Positions 1 through 7,187 of a stretch of DNA of 42,799 nucleotides are shown here, piece by piece. Position numbers and translations under genes: made by a program. The stretch is from an uncultured Clostridium sp. GTDB lineage: Bacteria; Bacillota; Clostridia; Lachnospirales; Lachnospiraceae. The stretch lies in NCBI GenBank assembly GCA_900541315.1, contig UQJF01000008.1:1-42799 (forward strand), in the 5' to 3' direction. The notes under the pieces were generated by a model, which was not told the DNA's origin, searched no databases, and was given only the letters and a program-made list of their open reading frames with translations. Each line of letters begins with the position of its first letter. Within the stretch, counting starts at the first letter, position 1.

Positions 1-156
1 CAATCAGATTCGCAGACAAGTGAGTGGTATAGTTATTTTGAAAACGATGTACTAGTTAAAAAAAGGGTTTTCAAGCCAGAAAAGAAGTGGTATTGTTATT
101 CAAGCACAGAAAGATTCCGGGAGAACATATCGGAATACAGGAGGCAAAAAGCATGA
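1..156 (+). CDS. C-terminal end of an unknown protein (5' truncated)
   Basis: The first reading frame is open from base 1 to a TGA at 154-156, giving 51 residues of a protein whose start lies outside the window. The visible part has an aromatic, repeat-like spacing (EWYSYFEN and KKWYCYSS) that loosely recalls wall-binding repeats, but this is too short to assign. The last part (YSSTERFREN) matches the peptide read from the right end of the mobile repeat described elsewhere (SSTKRFREYI in the 7000 copy), so the C-terminus may have been supplied by a decayed repeat copy. The stop overlaps the start of the next gene as ATGA, which supports translation of both in one operon. Confidence 0.45.
   Translation, partial: QSDSQTSEWYSYFENDVLVKKRVFKPEKKWYCYSSTERFRENISEYRRQKA
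98..128 (+). repeat. right-end fragment of the palindromic mobile repeat
   Basis: About 30 bases ending in GATTCCGGGAGAACAT match the right end of the repeat copies at 4665 and 7000 and the short form at 27047. No left end is visible upstream. It lies inside the open frame of the truncated gene at the window start. It is either a relic or a chance match, and the length of the match favours a relic. Confidence 0.5.
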
Positions 157-761
157 GAGAGAAAAATGAAAATGTAAAGATCCAGGTGGCATCTGTGGAT
201 GATGCAGAGGAATTGCTGGCAATTTACGCTCCTTACGTAGAAAAAACAGCCATTACTTTTGAGTATGAAGTTCCGTCTGTAGAAGAATTCAAAGGACGGA
301 TCGCCCATGTTTTAGAACGCTTCCCGTATCTGAAAGCAGTAGAAGCAGGTAAGATACTTGGATATGCCTATGTAAGTCCTTTTAAAGAACGGGCCGCATA
401 CAACTGGGCTGTGGAAACTTCTATTTATGTAGATGAAAATGTAAAGCACAAAGGCGTTGGAAGAAAGCTTCATGAGGCTTTGGAAACTGTTTTAAAAGAG
501 CAGGGCATTCTGAATATGGAAGCTTGCATCGGCTATCCTGAAGAAGAAGACGGATATCTGGACAAAAACAGCGCCCGGTTCCATGCCCATATGGGATACC
601 GCATGGTAGGTGAGTTTAAAAAATGTGGCTATAAATTTGACCGCTGGTACAATATGGTATGGATGGAGCATATCATTGGAGAACATCAGACCCATATGGC
701 CTATCCGGAAAGCTTTCCCCAGATCCGTGACAGGCTGAAAGAAAAATACGGTTTAGAGTAG
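153..761 (+). CDS. GNAT family N-acetyltransferase (phosphinothricin acetyltransferase-like)
   Basis: A 202-residue cytoplasmic acetyltransferase expected to move an acetyl group from acetyl-CoA to an amine. The acetyl-CoA binding loop is visible as KGVGRKLH near residue 100, after the beta strand with YVDENV, and the later ARFHAHMGYR segment is typical of the Pat/YncA-like branch, which is usually 170-200 residues. The start was moved to base 153 because AGGAGG lies at 139-144 with 8 bases of spacing and the ATG overlaps the stop of the upstream frame. An upstream ATG at 87 would add 22 residues of repeat-derived sequence. A hairpin terminator follows directly. Substrate unknown: Pat relatives act on phosphinothricin, methionine sulfone or other small amines. 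Confidence 0.85.
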   Translation: MREKNENVKIQVASVDDAEELLAIYAPYVEKTAITFEYEVPSVEEFKGRIAHVLERFPYLKAVEAGKILGYAYVSPFKERAAYNWAVETSIYVDENVKHKGVGRKLHEALETVLKEQGILNMEACIGYPEEEDGYLDKNSARFHAHMGYRMVGEFKKCGYKFDRWYNMVWMEHIIGEHQTHMAYPESFPQIRDRLKEKYGLE

Positions 762-762
762 G

Positions 763-784
763 AGCACCCTCAGGGGTGCTTTTA
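763..784 (+). terminator. Rho-independent terminator after the GNAT gene
   Basis: AGCACCC and GGGTGCT form a 7-bp stem with a four-base loop, followed by TTTT. It starts two bases after the GNAT stop codon. The U tract is short, so termination may be partial. Confidence 0.6.
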
Positions 785-959
785 CGTTACTGTGCAAGAA
801 GGGTGACTGATCCTGGGCTGTTTTTTTGTGTCTTTGCTTTACAGGAAGGGTCAAAAAGAGGTGTTGTTGATATGATAAAACCGTGGTAAACTGGAAACAG
901 GTTTGTAAAAAATGGGAGTAAAGATTCCAAGAGTATATTTTAACTGTAAGGAGAAAAAA

Positions 960-2450
960 ATGCCAGTTTTTGATTTTAATGATGAACCAAAAGAAGAAAA
1001 GAAAGCACCGGAGTGTACATACACAGTGATCCGCTCCAATGAAACTGAGGCTTCCCCAGAACATCCGATCCTGGTCCTTGACAACAGCAGCAGAAAATGG
1101 GAGCACCATTCCTGGGGTGTATTTACAAACCCGGTCAGAAAAACAGCTTTTGAATTTCAGGCAGAAGGCGGTGGTACAGTCAGTGCTGATATCTTAAAAG
1201 TAGATGCACGCTTTGTAAGCCTTCTTAAATGGCTGGGGGAGAGCCATATCAATGTGCGCCTTTCCGGCTCTAATAAAGCAGATGGGTATGCTGTATACAA
1301 GATCCGCGAGATCGCCTTTGGAGGCGGTACCAAGCTTTCCGCAGAGGACGGATTTTTACAGTACATGATCGGGCGGCTTCAGGCCAGCAGCGCACCGGCA
1401 GAAGAGAGTAGGGAAGAAGATGCAGAAGAAGATGGCGACCATATGAAGCTGACTAGCCTGCAGAGTATTACGGACTTTATGACCTGCGCAGGAAGGACAC
1501 TTCCTGACAATATCCGTCTCTGGGCAAGAAGAAACCTGGCAGTTGCCAATTCCCATGAGGTCTCACCGGAAGAACGCCGGCATGCACAGAGAGCTTTATC
1601 TATTATGATGAACATCCAGTGGAAGAGCAATTATTTCGAGGCCATTGATCCTGATGAAGCAAGACGGATCCTGGATGAAGAATTATACGGAATGGAACGG
1701 GTAAAACAACGTATCATCGAAACTATTATCCAGATCAACCGTACCCATACACTGCCTGCTTATGGTATTCTTCTTATCGGACCTGCAGGAACAGGAAAGT
1801 CCCAGATCGCTTATGCAGTAGCAAGGATCCTGAAACTGCCGTGGACCACTCTGGATATGAGCTCTATTAATGATCCGGAACAGCTGACAGGAAGTTCCCG
1901 TGTATATGCAAATGCAAAGCCGGGTATCATTATGGAGGCATTTTCACTGTCCGGCCAGTCTAATCTTGTATTTATCATCAATGAATTAGACAAAGCTGCT
2001 TCCGGCAAAGGAAACGGCAATCCAGCCGATGTGCTTTTGACCTTACTGGATAATCTTGGATTTACAGACAATTATATGGAGTGTATGGTGCCTACAGCCG
2101 GTGTATACCCAATTGCTACAGCAAATGACCGTTCTCTCATCAGTGCGCCATTGATGTCACGTTTTGCAGTGATCGATATTCCGGATTATACAGAAGATGA
2201 AAAGAAGATCATTTTCACAAAATTTGCTCTTCCGAAGATACTGAAGAGGATGAGCATGAAGGAAGAAGAATGTGTGATCCTTCCGGAAGCCTTAGATGAA
2301 GTGGTCCGCCGTTATTCTGATACTACCGGCATCCGTGATCTGGAGCAGGCAGCAGAGCATATTGCTGCCAATGCACTTTATCAGATCGAGGTAAACCATG
2401 TGGATAAAGTGGTATTTGACGGAAAAATGGTTCGGGAACTGTTGGGTTAA
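960..2450 (+). CDS. AAA family ATPase with a Lon-type ATPase module and no protease domain
   Basis: A 496-residue protein. Residues 1-150 are an unrecognised beta-rich region followed by an acidic linker (REEDAEEDGD). A helical region leads to DEARRILDEELYGME, which resembles the segment before the AAA module of Lon protease. Walker A is GPAGTGKS near residue 274, Walker B is FIINELDK near 338, a sensor 1-like TANDRS follows, and TTGIRDLEQ resembles the Lon sensor 2 region. The protein ends about there, with no Ser-Lys protease domain. The start at 960 is supported by AAGGAG at 948-953; the ATG at 912 has no good ribosome site. The likely role is ATP-driven remodelling of a protein partner, perhaps bound by the N-terminal region, but the partner is unknown. 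It appears to be a single-gene unit. Confidence 0.8.
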   Translation: MPVFDFNDEPKEEKKAPECTYTVIRSNETEASPEHPILVLDNSSRKWEHHSWGVFTNPVRKTAFEFQAEGGGTVSADILKVDARFVSLLKWLGESHINVRLSGSNKADGYAVYKIREIAFGGGTKLSAEDGFLQYMIGRLQASSAPAEESREEDAEEDGDHMKLTSLQSITDFMTCAGRTLPDNIRLWARRNLAVANSHEVSPEERRHAQRALSIMMNIQWKSNYFEAIDPDEARRILDEELYGMERVKQRIIETIIQINRTHTLPAYGILLIGPAGTGKSQIAYAVARILKLPWTTLDMSSINDPEQLTGSSRVYANAKPGIIMEAFSLSGQSNLVFIINELDKAASGKGNGNPADVLLTLLDNLGFTDNYMECMVPTAGVYPIATANDRSLISAPLMSRFAVIDIPDYTEDEKKIIFTKFALPKILKRMSMKEEECVILPEALDEVVRRYSDTTGIRDLEQAAEHIAANALYQIEVNHVDKVVFDGKMVRELLG

Positions 2451-2558
2451 GCAACAAAACTGGACTGGTCAATTAATTAAAAACTGGATGTTTAAAAAAG
2501 CCCATTTATCCTTTATCCTTATATCAAGCTGATAAGGCAAAATAAAAGAAAAAGAAAG

Positions 2559-2597
2559 CCTGATGTCATTCTCCCAGGGCCCTGAGAACCCGTCAGG
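2559..2597 (+). promoter_or_regulatory. two-part hairpin in the leader of the ECF S component gene
   Basis: CCTGATG and CGTCAGG pair over 7 bp (one wobble), enclosing a second 5-bp stem TTCTC/GAGAA with a GC-rich loop that contains AGGGCCCT. It ends 4 bases before the AGAGG ribosome site and 14 bases before the start codon, so it could control translation. It does not match the TPP or preQ1 riboswitch patterns as I know them. Left unassigned. Confidence 0.4.
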
Positions 2598-2611
2598 AAG
2601 AGAGGAAAAGG

Positions 2612-3160
2612 ATGATGAGTATGAACACAAAACAGACAGCTGCGGTTTCAAAAAGCGGATACAACACAAAAGAACTTGTTTTAGATGCAATGTTTATTGC
2701 ACTGACCTATGTATTTACAGCATTTGTAAATGTAAGACTGCCTATTGCAGCAAACGGCGGGCTGATCCATTTAGGAAATGTACCCTTATTTATCTGTGCG
2801 ATCCTGTTAGGAAAGCGCACTGGTATGTTAGCAGGTGCTTTTGGTATGGGATTATTTGACCTGTTATCCGGCTGGACTGCATGGGCGCCATTTACATTTA
2901 TCATTGTAGGTGCTATGGGTTACGTAGTAGGTGCCATGACAGAAGGTCACCACAGTACAGCAAGAGATGCAGCAGCCATTGCAGCAGCCTGCGTGATCAA
3001 AGTAGCAGGTTATTATATTGCAGAAGTGATCATTTACCACAATCTGTTTGCTCCTGTAGCTTCTATTCCCGGAAATCTGGTGCAGATTGGTACAGCAGCA
3101 GTGATCGTTCTTATATGTGTAGAGCAGCTTCGTAAGGTACTTCGTCCTATTCTTAAATAA
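2612..3160 (+). CDS. ECF transporter S component (vitamin-type substrate binding subunit)
   Basis: A 182-residue integral membrane protein with about six hydrophobic segments. LGNVPLFICAILLGKRTG and the following glycine-rich stretch are typical of the small S subunits of energy-coupling factor importers, which bind a vitamin and share an EcfT/EcfA module encoded elsewhere. No ATPase or T subunit lies nearby, consistent with a group II system. AGAGG at 2601-2605 supports the ATG at 2612. The next gene is a PLP-dependent class V aminotransferase 80 bases downstream, so a vitamin B6 form is one possible substrate, but this is only context. Other S components of this look carry hydroxymethylpyrimidine, riboflavin or pantothenate. 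Confidence 0.75.
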   Translation: MMSMNTKQTAAVSKSGYNTKELVLDAMFIALTYVFTAFVNVRLPIAANGGLIHLGNVPLFICAILLGKRTGMLAGAFGMGLFDLLSGWTAWAPFTFIIVGAMGYVVGAMTEGHHSTARDAAAIAAACVIKVAGYYIAEVIIYHNLFAPVASIPGNLVQIGTAAVIVLICVEQLRKVLRPILK

Positions 3161-3240
3161 GACGGACCTTCCGGGAGAAATATATACGAAAGAAGTATAT
3201 ACGTACGAGAGAACATATATAAGAGAAGGGAGACACTGCT

Positions 3241-4374
3241 ATGTACGATATCATGACACCTGGCCCTACACAGGTAAGGGAAAATGTACGGCAGGCCCGT
3301 GCGCTTGCCTGCACTAATCCAGACTTGGATGCGGATTTTTACGATTTTTATAAGGAGACCTGTGAAGAGATCAGTGAACTCCTTTATACAAAAAATGAGA
3401 CCCTGATCCTGGACGGGGAAGGCATTTTAGGACTGGAAGCAGCCTGTGCCACTCTCACAGAAAAAGGTGACCGGGTGCTGGTAATGGATAATGGAGAATA
3501 TGGAAAGGGATTTGCCGGTTTCGTGACCATGTATGGTGGAGAACCAGTCCTTTATTCCACGGACTACCGTAACGCCTTTGATGTAAAGGCATTAGAAAAA
3601 TATCTGGAAAAAGACCATGATTTTAAATATGCTGCCTTAGTACACTGCGATACCCCAAGCGGTATGTTAAATGATGTTTCAAAGCTTTGTCCGCTATTAA
3701 AGAAATATGGTATCCTGACTCTGGTGGATTCGGTTTCTGCCATGTTCGGAGAAGAGATGCGTGTGGATGATTACCAGATCGATCTTCTCTGCGGCGGATC
3801 CCAAAAGGCAGTTTCAGCACCTCCGGGATTAAGCTTTGTGACCATCAGTGATGATGCATATAAGGCAATGCGCTCCAGAAAGACACCGGTTGCATCTTTT
3901 TATGCAAATATCTTGGCGTTTGATGGCTATTATGAGAAGCAGTGGTTTCCATATACAATGCCCATCAGTGATATCTATGGTCTGCGTCAGGCTTTTGATA
4001 ATATTAAAAATGATCCGGACATGTTAGAACGTCACAGAAAGATCGGTGAAGCAGTAAGAGCTGCGGTAGTGGAAGCAGGACTGGAATTATATCAGGAGAC
4101 CGGTTTTTCCAATACAGTCACTGTATTTAATGTTCCGCAAGGGACCACAGACACAGCTATCCTTACGGCTATGAAGGAAAAATGCAATATCATGTTAGCT
4201 GGTTCCTTTGGTGCTTTTGCAGGGAAAGTGATCCGTATCGGCCATATGGGAGAAAATGCTTATCCTGAAAAAGTAGAAGCAGTTATGTCGGGACTGGATA
4301 AAGTATTTGCGGATTTAGGAATTACCTTAAAATGCAGCCTGAAAGATGCTTATAATAAGAGAATGAACGGATAA
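3241..4374 (+). CDS. class V PLP-dependent aminotransferase (alanine-glyoxylate aminotransferase family)
   Basis: A 377-residue fold type I PLP enzyme. The N-terminal MTPGPTQV motif is characteristic of the alanine-glyoxylate / serine-pyruvate aminotransferase family. The catalytic lysine is K189 in GGSQKAVSAPPG, and the conserved Asp that contacts the cofactor nitrogen lies in TLVDSVSAMFGE. The length is normal for the family. It is expected to use an amino donor such as alanine or serine with glyoxylate or pyruvate; relatives include pyridoxamine-pyruvate and aminoethylphosphonate transaminases, so the substrate cannot be fixed. It probably shares a transcript with the ECF S component upstream. 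A terminator follows 47 bases downstream. The intervening 80 bases are AT-rich with a repeated TATATACG and no clear promoter. Confidence 0.85.
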   Translation: MYDIMTPGPTQVRENVRQARALACTNPDLDADFYDFYKETCEEISELLYTKNETLILDGEGILGLEAACATLTEKGDRVLVMDNGEYGKGFAGFVTMYGGEPVLYSTDYRNAFDVKALEKYLEKDHDFKYAALVHCDTPSGMLNDVSKLCPLLKKYGILTLVDSVSAMFGEEMRVDDYQIDLLCGGSQKAVSAPPGLSFVTISDDAYKAMRSRKTPVASFYANILAFDGYYEKQWFPYTMPISDIYGLRQAFDNIKNDPDMLERHRKIGEAVRAAVVEAGLELYQETGFSNTVTVFNVPQGTTDTAILTAMKEKCNIMLAGSFGAFAGKVIRIGHMGENAYPEKVEAVMSGLDKVFADLGITLKCSLKDAYNKRMNG

Positions 4375-4421
4375 AGACATAAAAGAACAGAGATTGAAGG
4401 ATAAAAGGATAAATGCAGGAA

Positions 4422-4455
4422 AAGGGGTCAGAAATGGCCCCTTATTCTTTTTTTG
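4422..4455 (+). terminator. Rho-independent terminator of the aminotransferase operon
   Basis: AAGGGGTCA and TGGCCCCTT form a 9-bp stem (one wobble) closed by a GAAA tetraloop, followed by ATTCTTTTTTT. Its second arm overlaps the stop codon of the convergent DUF378 gene. Confidence 0.85.
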
Positions 4456-4639
4456 CATAAAAACTGATAAGATATACACCACATATGCCCACAATAGTAT
4501 AGATGATCCGCGATAATAATGTCATGCTTCCAAATAGAAATGCAACAAGATCAAACTTAAAAAGACCGATCAGCCCCCAGTTTACAGCTCCGATGATAGA
4601 TAAGGTGAGAGCTACAGCGTCAAGTGCCGTATTTTTCAT
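4442..4639 (-). CDS. DUF378 family small membrane protein
   Basis: A 65-residue protein with two hydrophobic segments separated by FKFDLVAFLFG. The INWGLIGL-like stretch (AVNWGLIGLFKFDLVAF) is the hallmark of DUF378 (PF04070), whose members are about 65-80 residues with unknown function. The minus-strand ribosome site AAGGAGG is well placed before the start codon, which supports real translation. It converges on the aminotransferase gene and overlaps its terminator. The upstream side is occupied by a mobile repeat (4665-4827) only 25 bases from the start codon, so its promoter may lie within or beyond the repeat. Confidence 0.85.
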   Translation of the reverse strand: MKNTALDAVALTLSIIGAVNWGLIGLFKFDLVAFLFGSMTLLSRIIYTIVGICGVYLISFYAKKE

Positions 4640-4664
4640 GGTAGTTTACCTCCTTATACGTAGA

Positions 4665-4827
4665 ATGTCCTCTCGGAGTCTTTCCTGCACCTGCCTTTGC
4701 GGCCGATTTTCCGCCAGTCGCACCCGGATTTCAGAGGCGGACGCAACGCCAACGCCTCAAAAATTTGGGCACAACTGACAAAAAATCTTCTCGCAAAATC
4801 AGGCACAGAAAGATTCTGGGAGTACAT
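4665..4827 (+). mobile_element. 163-bp palindromic MITE-like element, copy A
   Basis: The ends are inverted copies of each other (left ATGTCCTCTCGGAGTC, right ATTCTGGGAGTACAT), and the whole element is close to one long imperfect inverted repeat. It is flanked by the 4-base direct repeat TAGA at 4661-4664 and 4828-4831, as expected for a target site duplication. The centre has the local palindrome GAGGCG/CGCCTC. Copies at 7000 and 25347 have exactly the same length. It has no credible gene and would need a transposase from elsewhere. Confidence 0.85.
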
Positions 4828-4964
4828 TAGACAGTATGGATCAAAAAGAGGAAAAATATACGAAAAACAGAGAAAAAACCAATGACAGCGGGCAGACATT
4901 GTGCTAATATAATGTGCACAGTAAAATGTAAATGATCTGTCTTGAAGATGAAAGGTAGAAGATT

Positions 4965-6317
4965 ATGGAACAGGATATGACCAGAGGCAATCCACTGTCA
5001 GTTATTTTTATGTTTACATTGCCTCTTGCAATTGGAAATATTTTCCAACAGCTTTATAATATGGCAGATACCATCATTGTAGGCCGCTTTGTTGGAGCAG
5101 ATGCCTTAGCAGCAGTTGGCTCCACAGGAACTATTATGTTTTTGCTCAATGGCTTTGCCCAGGGGATCACTGCCGGTTTCTCTGTTTTAACGGCCCAGAG
5201 ATTTGGCGCAGGAAAAAAGGATGCAGTAAAACAAAGCGTTACCAATGGTATTTTATTATCCATTATAGGAGCCATTTTACTTACAGTTTTAGGTTGCGCT
5301 ATTATGGATCCGCTGCTGCATCTGATGAACACTCCCGATGATATTTTTGATATGGCTTATACTTATATCACTTTGATCAGTCTGGGAATGATCGCCAATG
5401 TATTTTATAATCTGTTTTCTTCCTATTTACGGGCAGTTGGAAACAGTAAAGCGCCCTTATTTTTCCTGGTATTTTCCGCCTGCTTAAACGTAGGTCTGGA
5501 TCTTTTCTTTATTGTTGTTTTGAAAATGGGAGTTGCAGGAGCTGCCTGGGCTACTAATCTGTCACAGGCTATCTCCGCTTTGTTGTGTATTGTATACATA
5601 TATTGTAAGGTTCCTGCCCTGGTGCCGGAAAAAAAGCACTGGCGTCTTACTGCCGGTGATACCTGTTACCAGATGCAGATGGGTATTCCTATGGCTTTAC
5701 AGTTTGCCATTACCTCTTCCGGCACTATGATCATGCAGTCAGCCATCAATTTGTTTGGCTCAGAAGCAGTGGCAGCTTATACTGCAGCCTGCAAGGTACA
5801 CAGCCTTCTGACCCAGGGGATGGTTGCAATGGGACAGACCATGGCAGTTTACAGCGGCCAGAACTATGGAAAAGGTGATTATGGGCGCATCCGTGCCGGT
5901 GTGAAAGCGGCTCTTATTATTGAATTTATTTATTCTGTAGTATCTGCAGTGGCTGTTTCTCTTTTATTAGGAGTCACACTGGGGCTGTTCTTCTCCGGAG
6001 ACGTGGATCTTACAGCCATGATGCCATGGGCAAGAACCTATATTACAATATGCACTTTGTTTTATATTCCCCTCAGTACGATTTTTATTTTCCGCAATAC
6101 CATGCAGGGCTGTGGCTATGGATTTTTACCTATGATGGGAGGAGTGGTAGAGCTGGTGGCAAGAATGCTGGTGGCAATGATTGCCATGAGAGTCCACAGC
6201 TATGCACTTTCCTGCTTCTGCGACCCGGCTGCATGGATCAGTGCCGGCTTGTTTACAGGTGTATCTTATCTTTTCGTAATGAAGAAGATAAAAGCTACGT
6301 TATCTCCGAAAGGTTAA
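4965..6317 (+). CDS. MATE family efflux transporter
   Basis: A 450-residue polytopic membrane protein with about 12 hydrophobic segments. The N-terminal TLPLAIGNIFQQLYNMAD, followed by IIVGRFVGADALAAVG, is diagnostic of the MATE family (NorM/DinF-like), which exports cationic drugs or metabolites in exchange for Na+ or H+. A second half with the related QFAITSSGTMIMQSAINL segment confirms the usual duplicated architecture. The start at 4965 has AAAGG upstream. A TATAAT at 4908-4913 could be the -10 of its promoter, but no good -35 at standard spacing is visible. The AlkD-like gene starts 4 bases after its stop, so both are probably co-transcribed. Substrate unknown. Confidence 0.92.
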   Translation: MEQDMTRGNPLSVIFMFTLPLAIGNIFQQLYNMADTIIVGRFVGADALAAVGSTGTIMFLLNGFAQGITAGFSVLTAQRFGAGKKDAVKQSVTNGILLSIIGAILLTVLGCAIMDPLLHLMNTPDDIFDMAYTYITLISLGMIANVFYNLFSSYLRAVGNSKAPLFFLVFSACLNVGLDLFFIVVLKMGVAGAAWATNLSQAISALLCIVYIYCKVPALVPEKKHWRLTAGDTCYQMQMGIPMALQFAITSSGTMIMQSAINLFGSEAVAAYTAACKVHSLLTQGMVAMGQTMAVYSGQNYGKGDYGRIRAGVKAALIIEFIYSVVSAVAVSLLLGVTLGLFFSGDVDLTAMMPWARTYITICTLFYIPLSTIFIFRNTMQGCGYGFLPMMGGVVELVARMLVAMIAMRVHSYALSCFCDPAAWISAGLFTGVSYLFVMKKIKATLSPKG

Positions 6318-6321
6318 TAAT

Positions 6322-6999
6322 ATGACAGACATTCAGAAACGCTTATTTGAATTACAAGATATGGCATACAGGGATTTTCACAGCGGGCTGATCCCAGAAC
6401 TGCCAAAAGAACATTTTATCGGCATCCGGGTACCAGTCCTTAAAAAGTTTGCCAAAGAATATAAAAAGGAGGCAGAGGCAGAAGTATTTTTAAAGCAGCT
6501 GCCCCATACCTACTATGAAGAGTATATGCTTCATGGATTATTGATCGCAGAAATAAAGGATTACGCTGCTTGCATACAGGCAGTAGAAGCTTTTTTGCCT
6601 TATATTGATAACTGGGCTGTTTGTGATGGCCTTTCACCAAAGGTATTTAAAGACCATAAGCAGGAGCTGTTGGAAAAAATAAAGCAGTGGATCCCCTCTG
6701 AACATACATATATCTGTCGTTTTGGCATGGAAATGTTGATGCGCTGGTTTTTGGATGAAGATTTCAGACCGGAATATCTTAAAATGCCTGCATCCGTCCG
6801 GTCAGAAGAGTATTATGTAAATATGATGATCGCATGGTTCTTTGCAACAGCTCTTGCAAAGCAGTGGGATGCAGCAATTCCTTATCTTCAGGATCCGGTT
6901 TTAGAGCCGTGGACCCACAATAAGACCATCCAGAAGGCAAGAGAAAGCTTACGCATTACGCCGGAGCAGAAGGAATATTTAAAGACCCTGAGAGTATAG
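6322..6999 (+). CDS. DNA alkylation repair protein, AlkD-like HEAT-repeat fold
   Basis: A 225-residue all-helical protein of the AlkD/AlkC superfamily (PF08713). The N-terminal FIGIRVPVLKKFAKEY, the central YIDNWAVCDGLSPKVF and the later RFGMEMLMRWFLD are typical of this family in Firmicutes, where members of about 220-235 residues are common. AlkD excises N3- and N7-alkylpurines from DNA. I recognise the family; the glycosylase activity of this branch is not proven. The gene follows the MATE gene by 4 bases. Its TAG stop forms part of the target site of the mobile repeat that begins at base 7000, so the element inserted immediately at the gene end without damaging it. Confidence 0.85.
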   Translation: MTDIQKRLFELQDMAYRDFHSGLIPELPKEHFIGIRVPVLKKFAKEYKKEAEAEVFLKQLPHTYYEEYMLHGLLIAEIKDYAACIQAVEAFLPYIDNWAVCDGLSPKVFKDHKQELLEKIKQWIPSEHTYICRFGMEMLMRWFLDEDFRPEYLKMPASVRSEEYYVNMMIAWFFATALAKQWDAAIPYLQDPVLEPWTHNKTIQKARESLRITPEQKEYLKTLRV

Positions 7000-7162
7000 A
7001 TGCACTCTCGGAGTCTTTCCTGCACTTGCCTTTGCAGCCGATTTTCCGCCAGTTACACCCGAATTTAATCAACGTACGCACCGCGTACGCCTCAGAAATT
7101 TGGGCACAACTGACAAAAAATCTTCTAGCAAAATCAAGTACAAAAAGATTCCGAGAGTACAT
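7000..7162 (+). mobile_element. 163-bp palindromic MITE-like element, copy B
   Basis: Same length as copies A and C. Two arms of about 80 bases pair around a central ACC, with CGTACGC and GCGTACG next to it. The left end is ATGCACTCTCGG and the right end CCGAGAGTACAT. TAG (6997-6999) and TAGA (7163-7166) flank it; counting the first A as flank gives the same TAGA duplication seen at copy A. It sits between the AlkD-like stop codon and the ribosome site of the LysR gene. The reading frame through it falsely extends the LysR gene by 54 codons. Confidence 0.85.
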
Positions 7163-7187
7163 TAGAGTGCAAAAGGAGAGTACATCC

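Noticed and set aside
785..959. Promoter or RNA between the GNAT gene and the AAA ATPase gene
   Set aside because: A run of T at 821-827 and scattered TTGATA-like hexamers occur, but no stem or properly spaced promoter is convincing.
2559..2597. CCTGAGA-ACCC segment suggesting a TPP riboswitch
   Set aside because: Other conserved TPP blocks are absent and the pairing pattern is different.
3168..3205. CCGGGAGAAATATA and GAGAGAACATATA, resembling ends of the mobile element
   Set aside because: Matches are short, no second arm or target duplication is visible, and the area is AT-rich. Not called as a copy.
4697..4885. Open frame through mobile element copy A encoding about 62 residues
   Set aside because: The same frame and the opposite strand are open in every copy of the palindrome, it has no ribosome site, and the downstream part is not shared. 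It is a by-product of the repeat.
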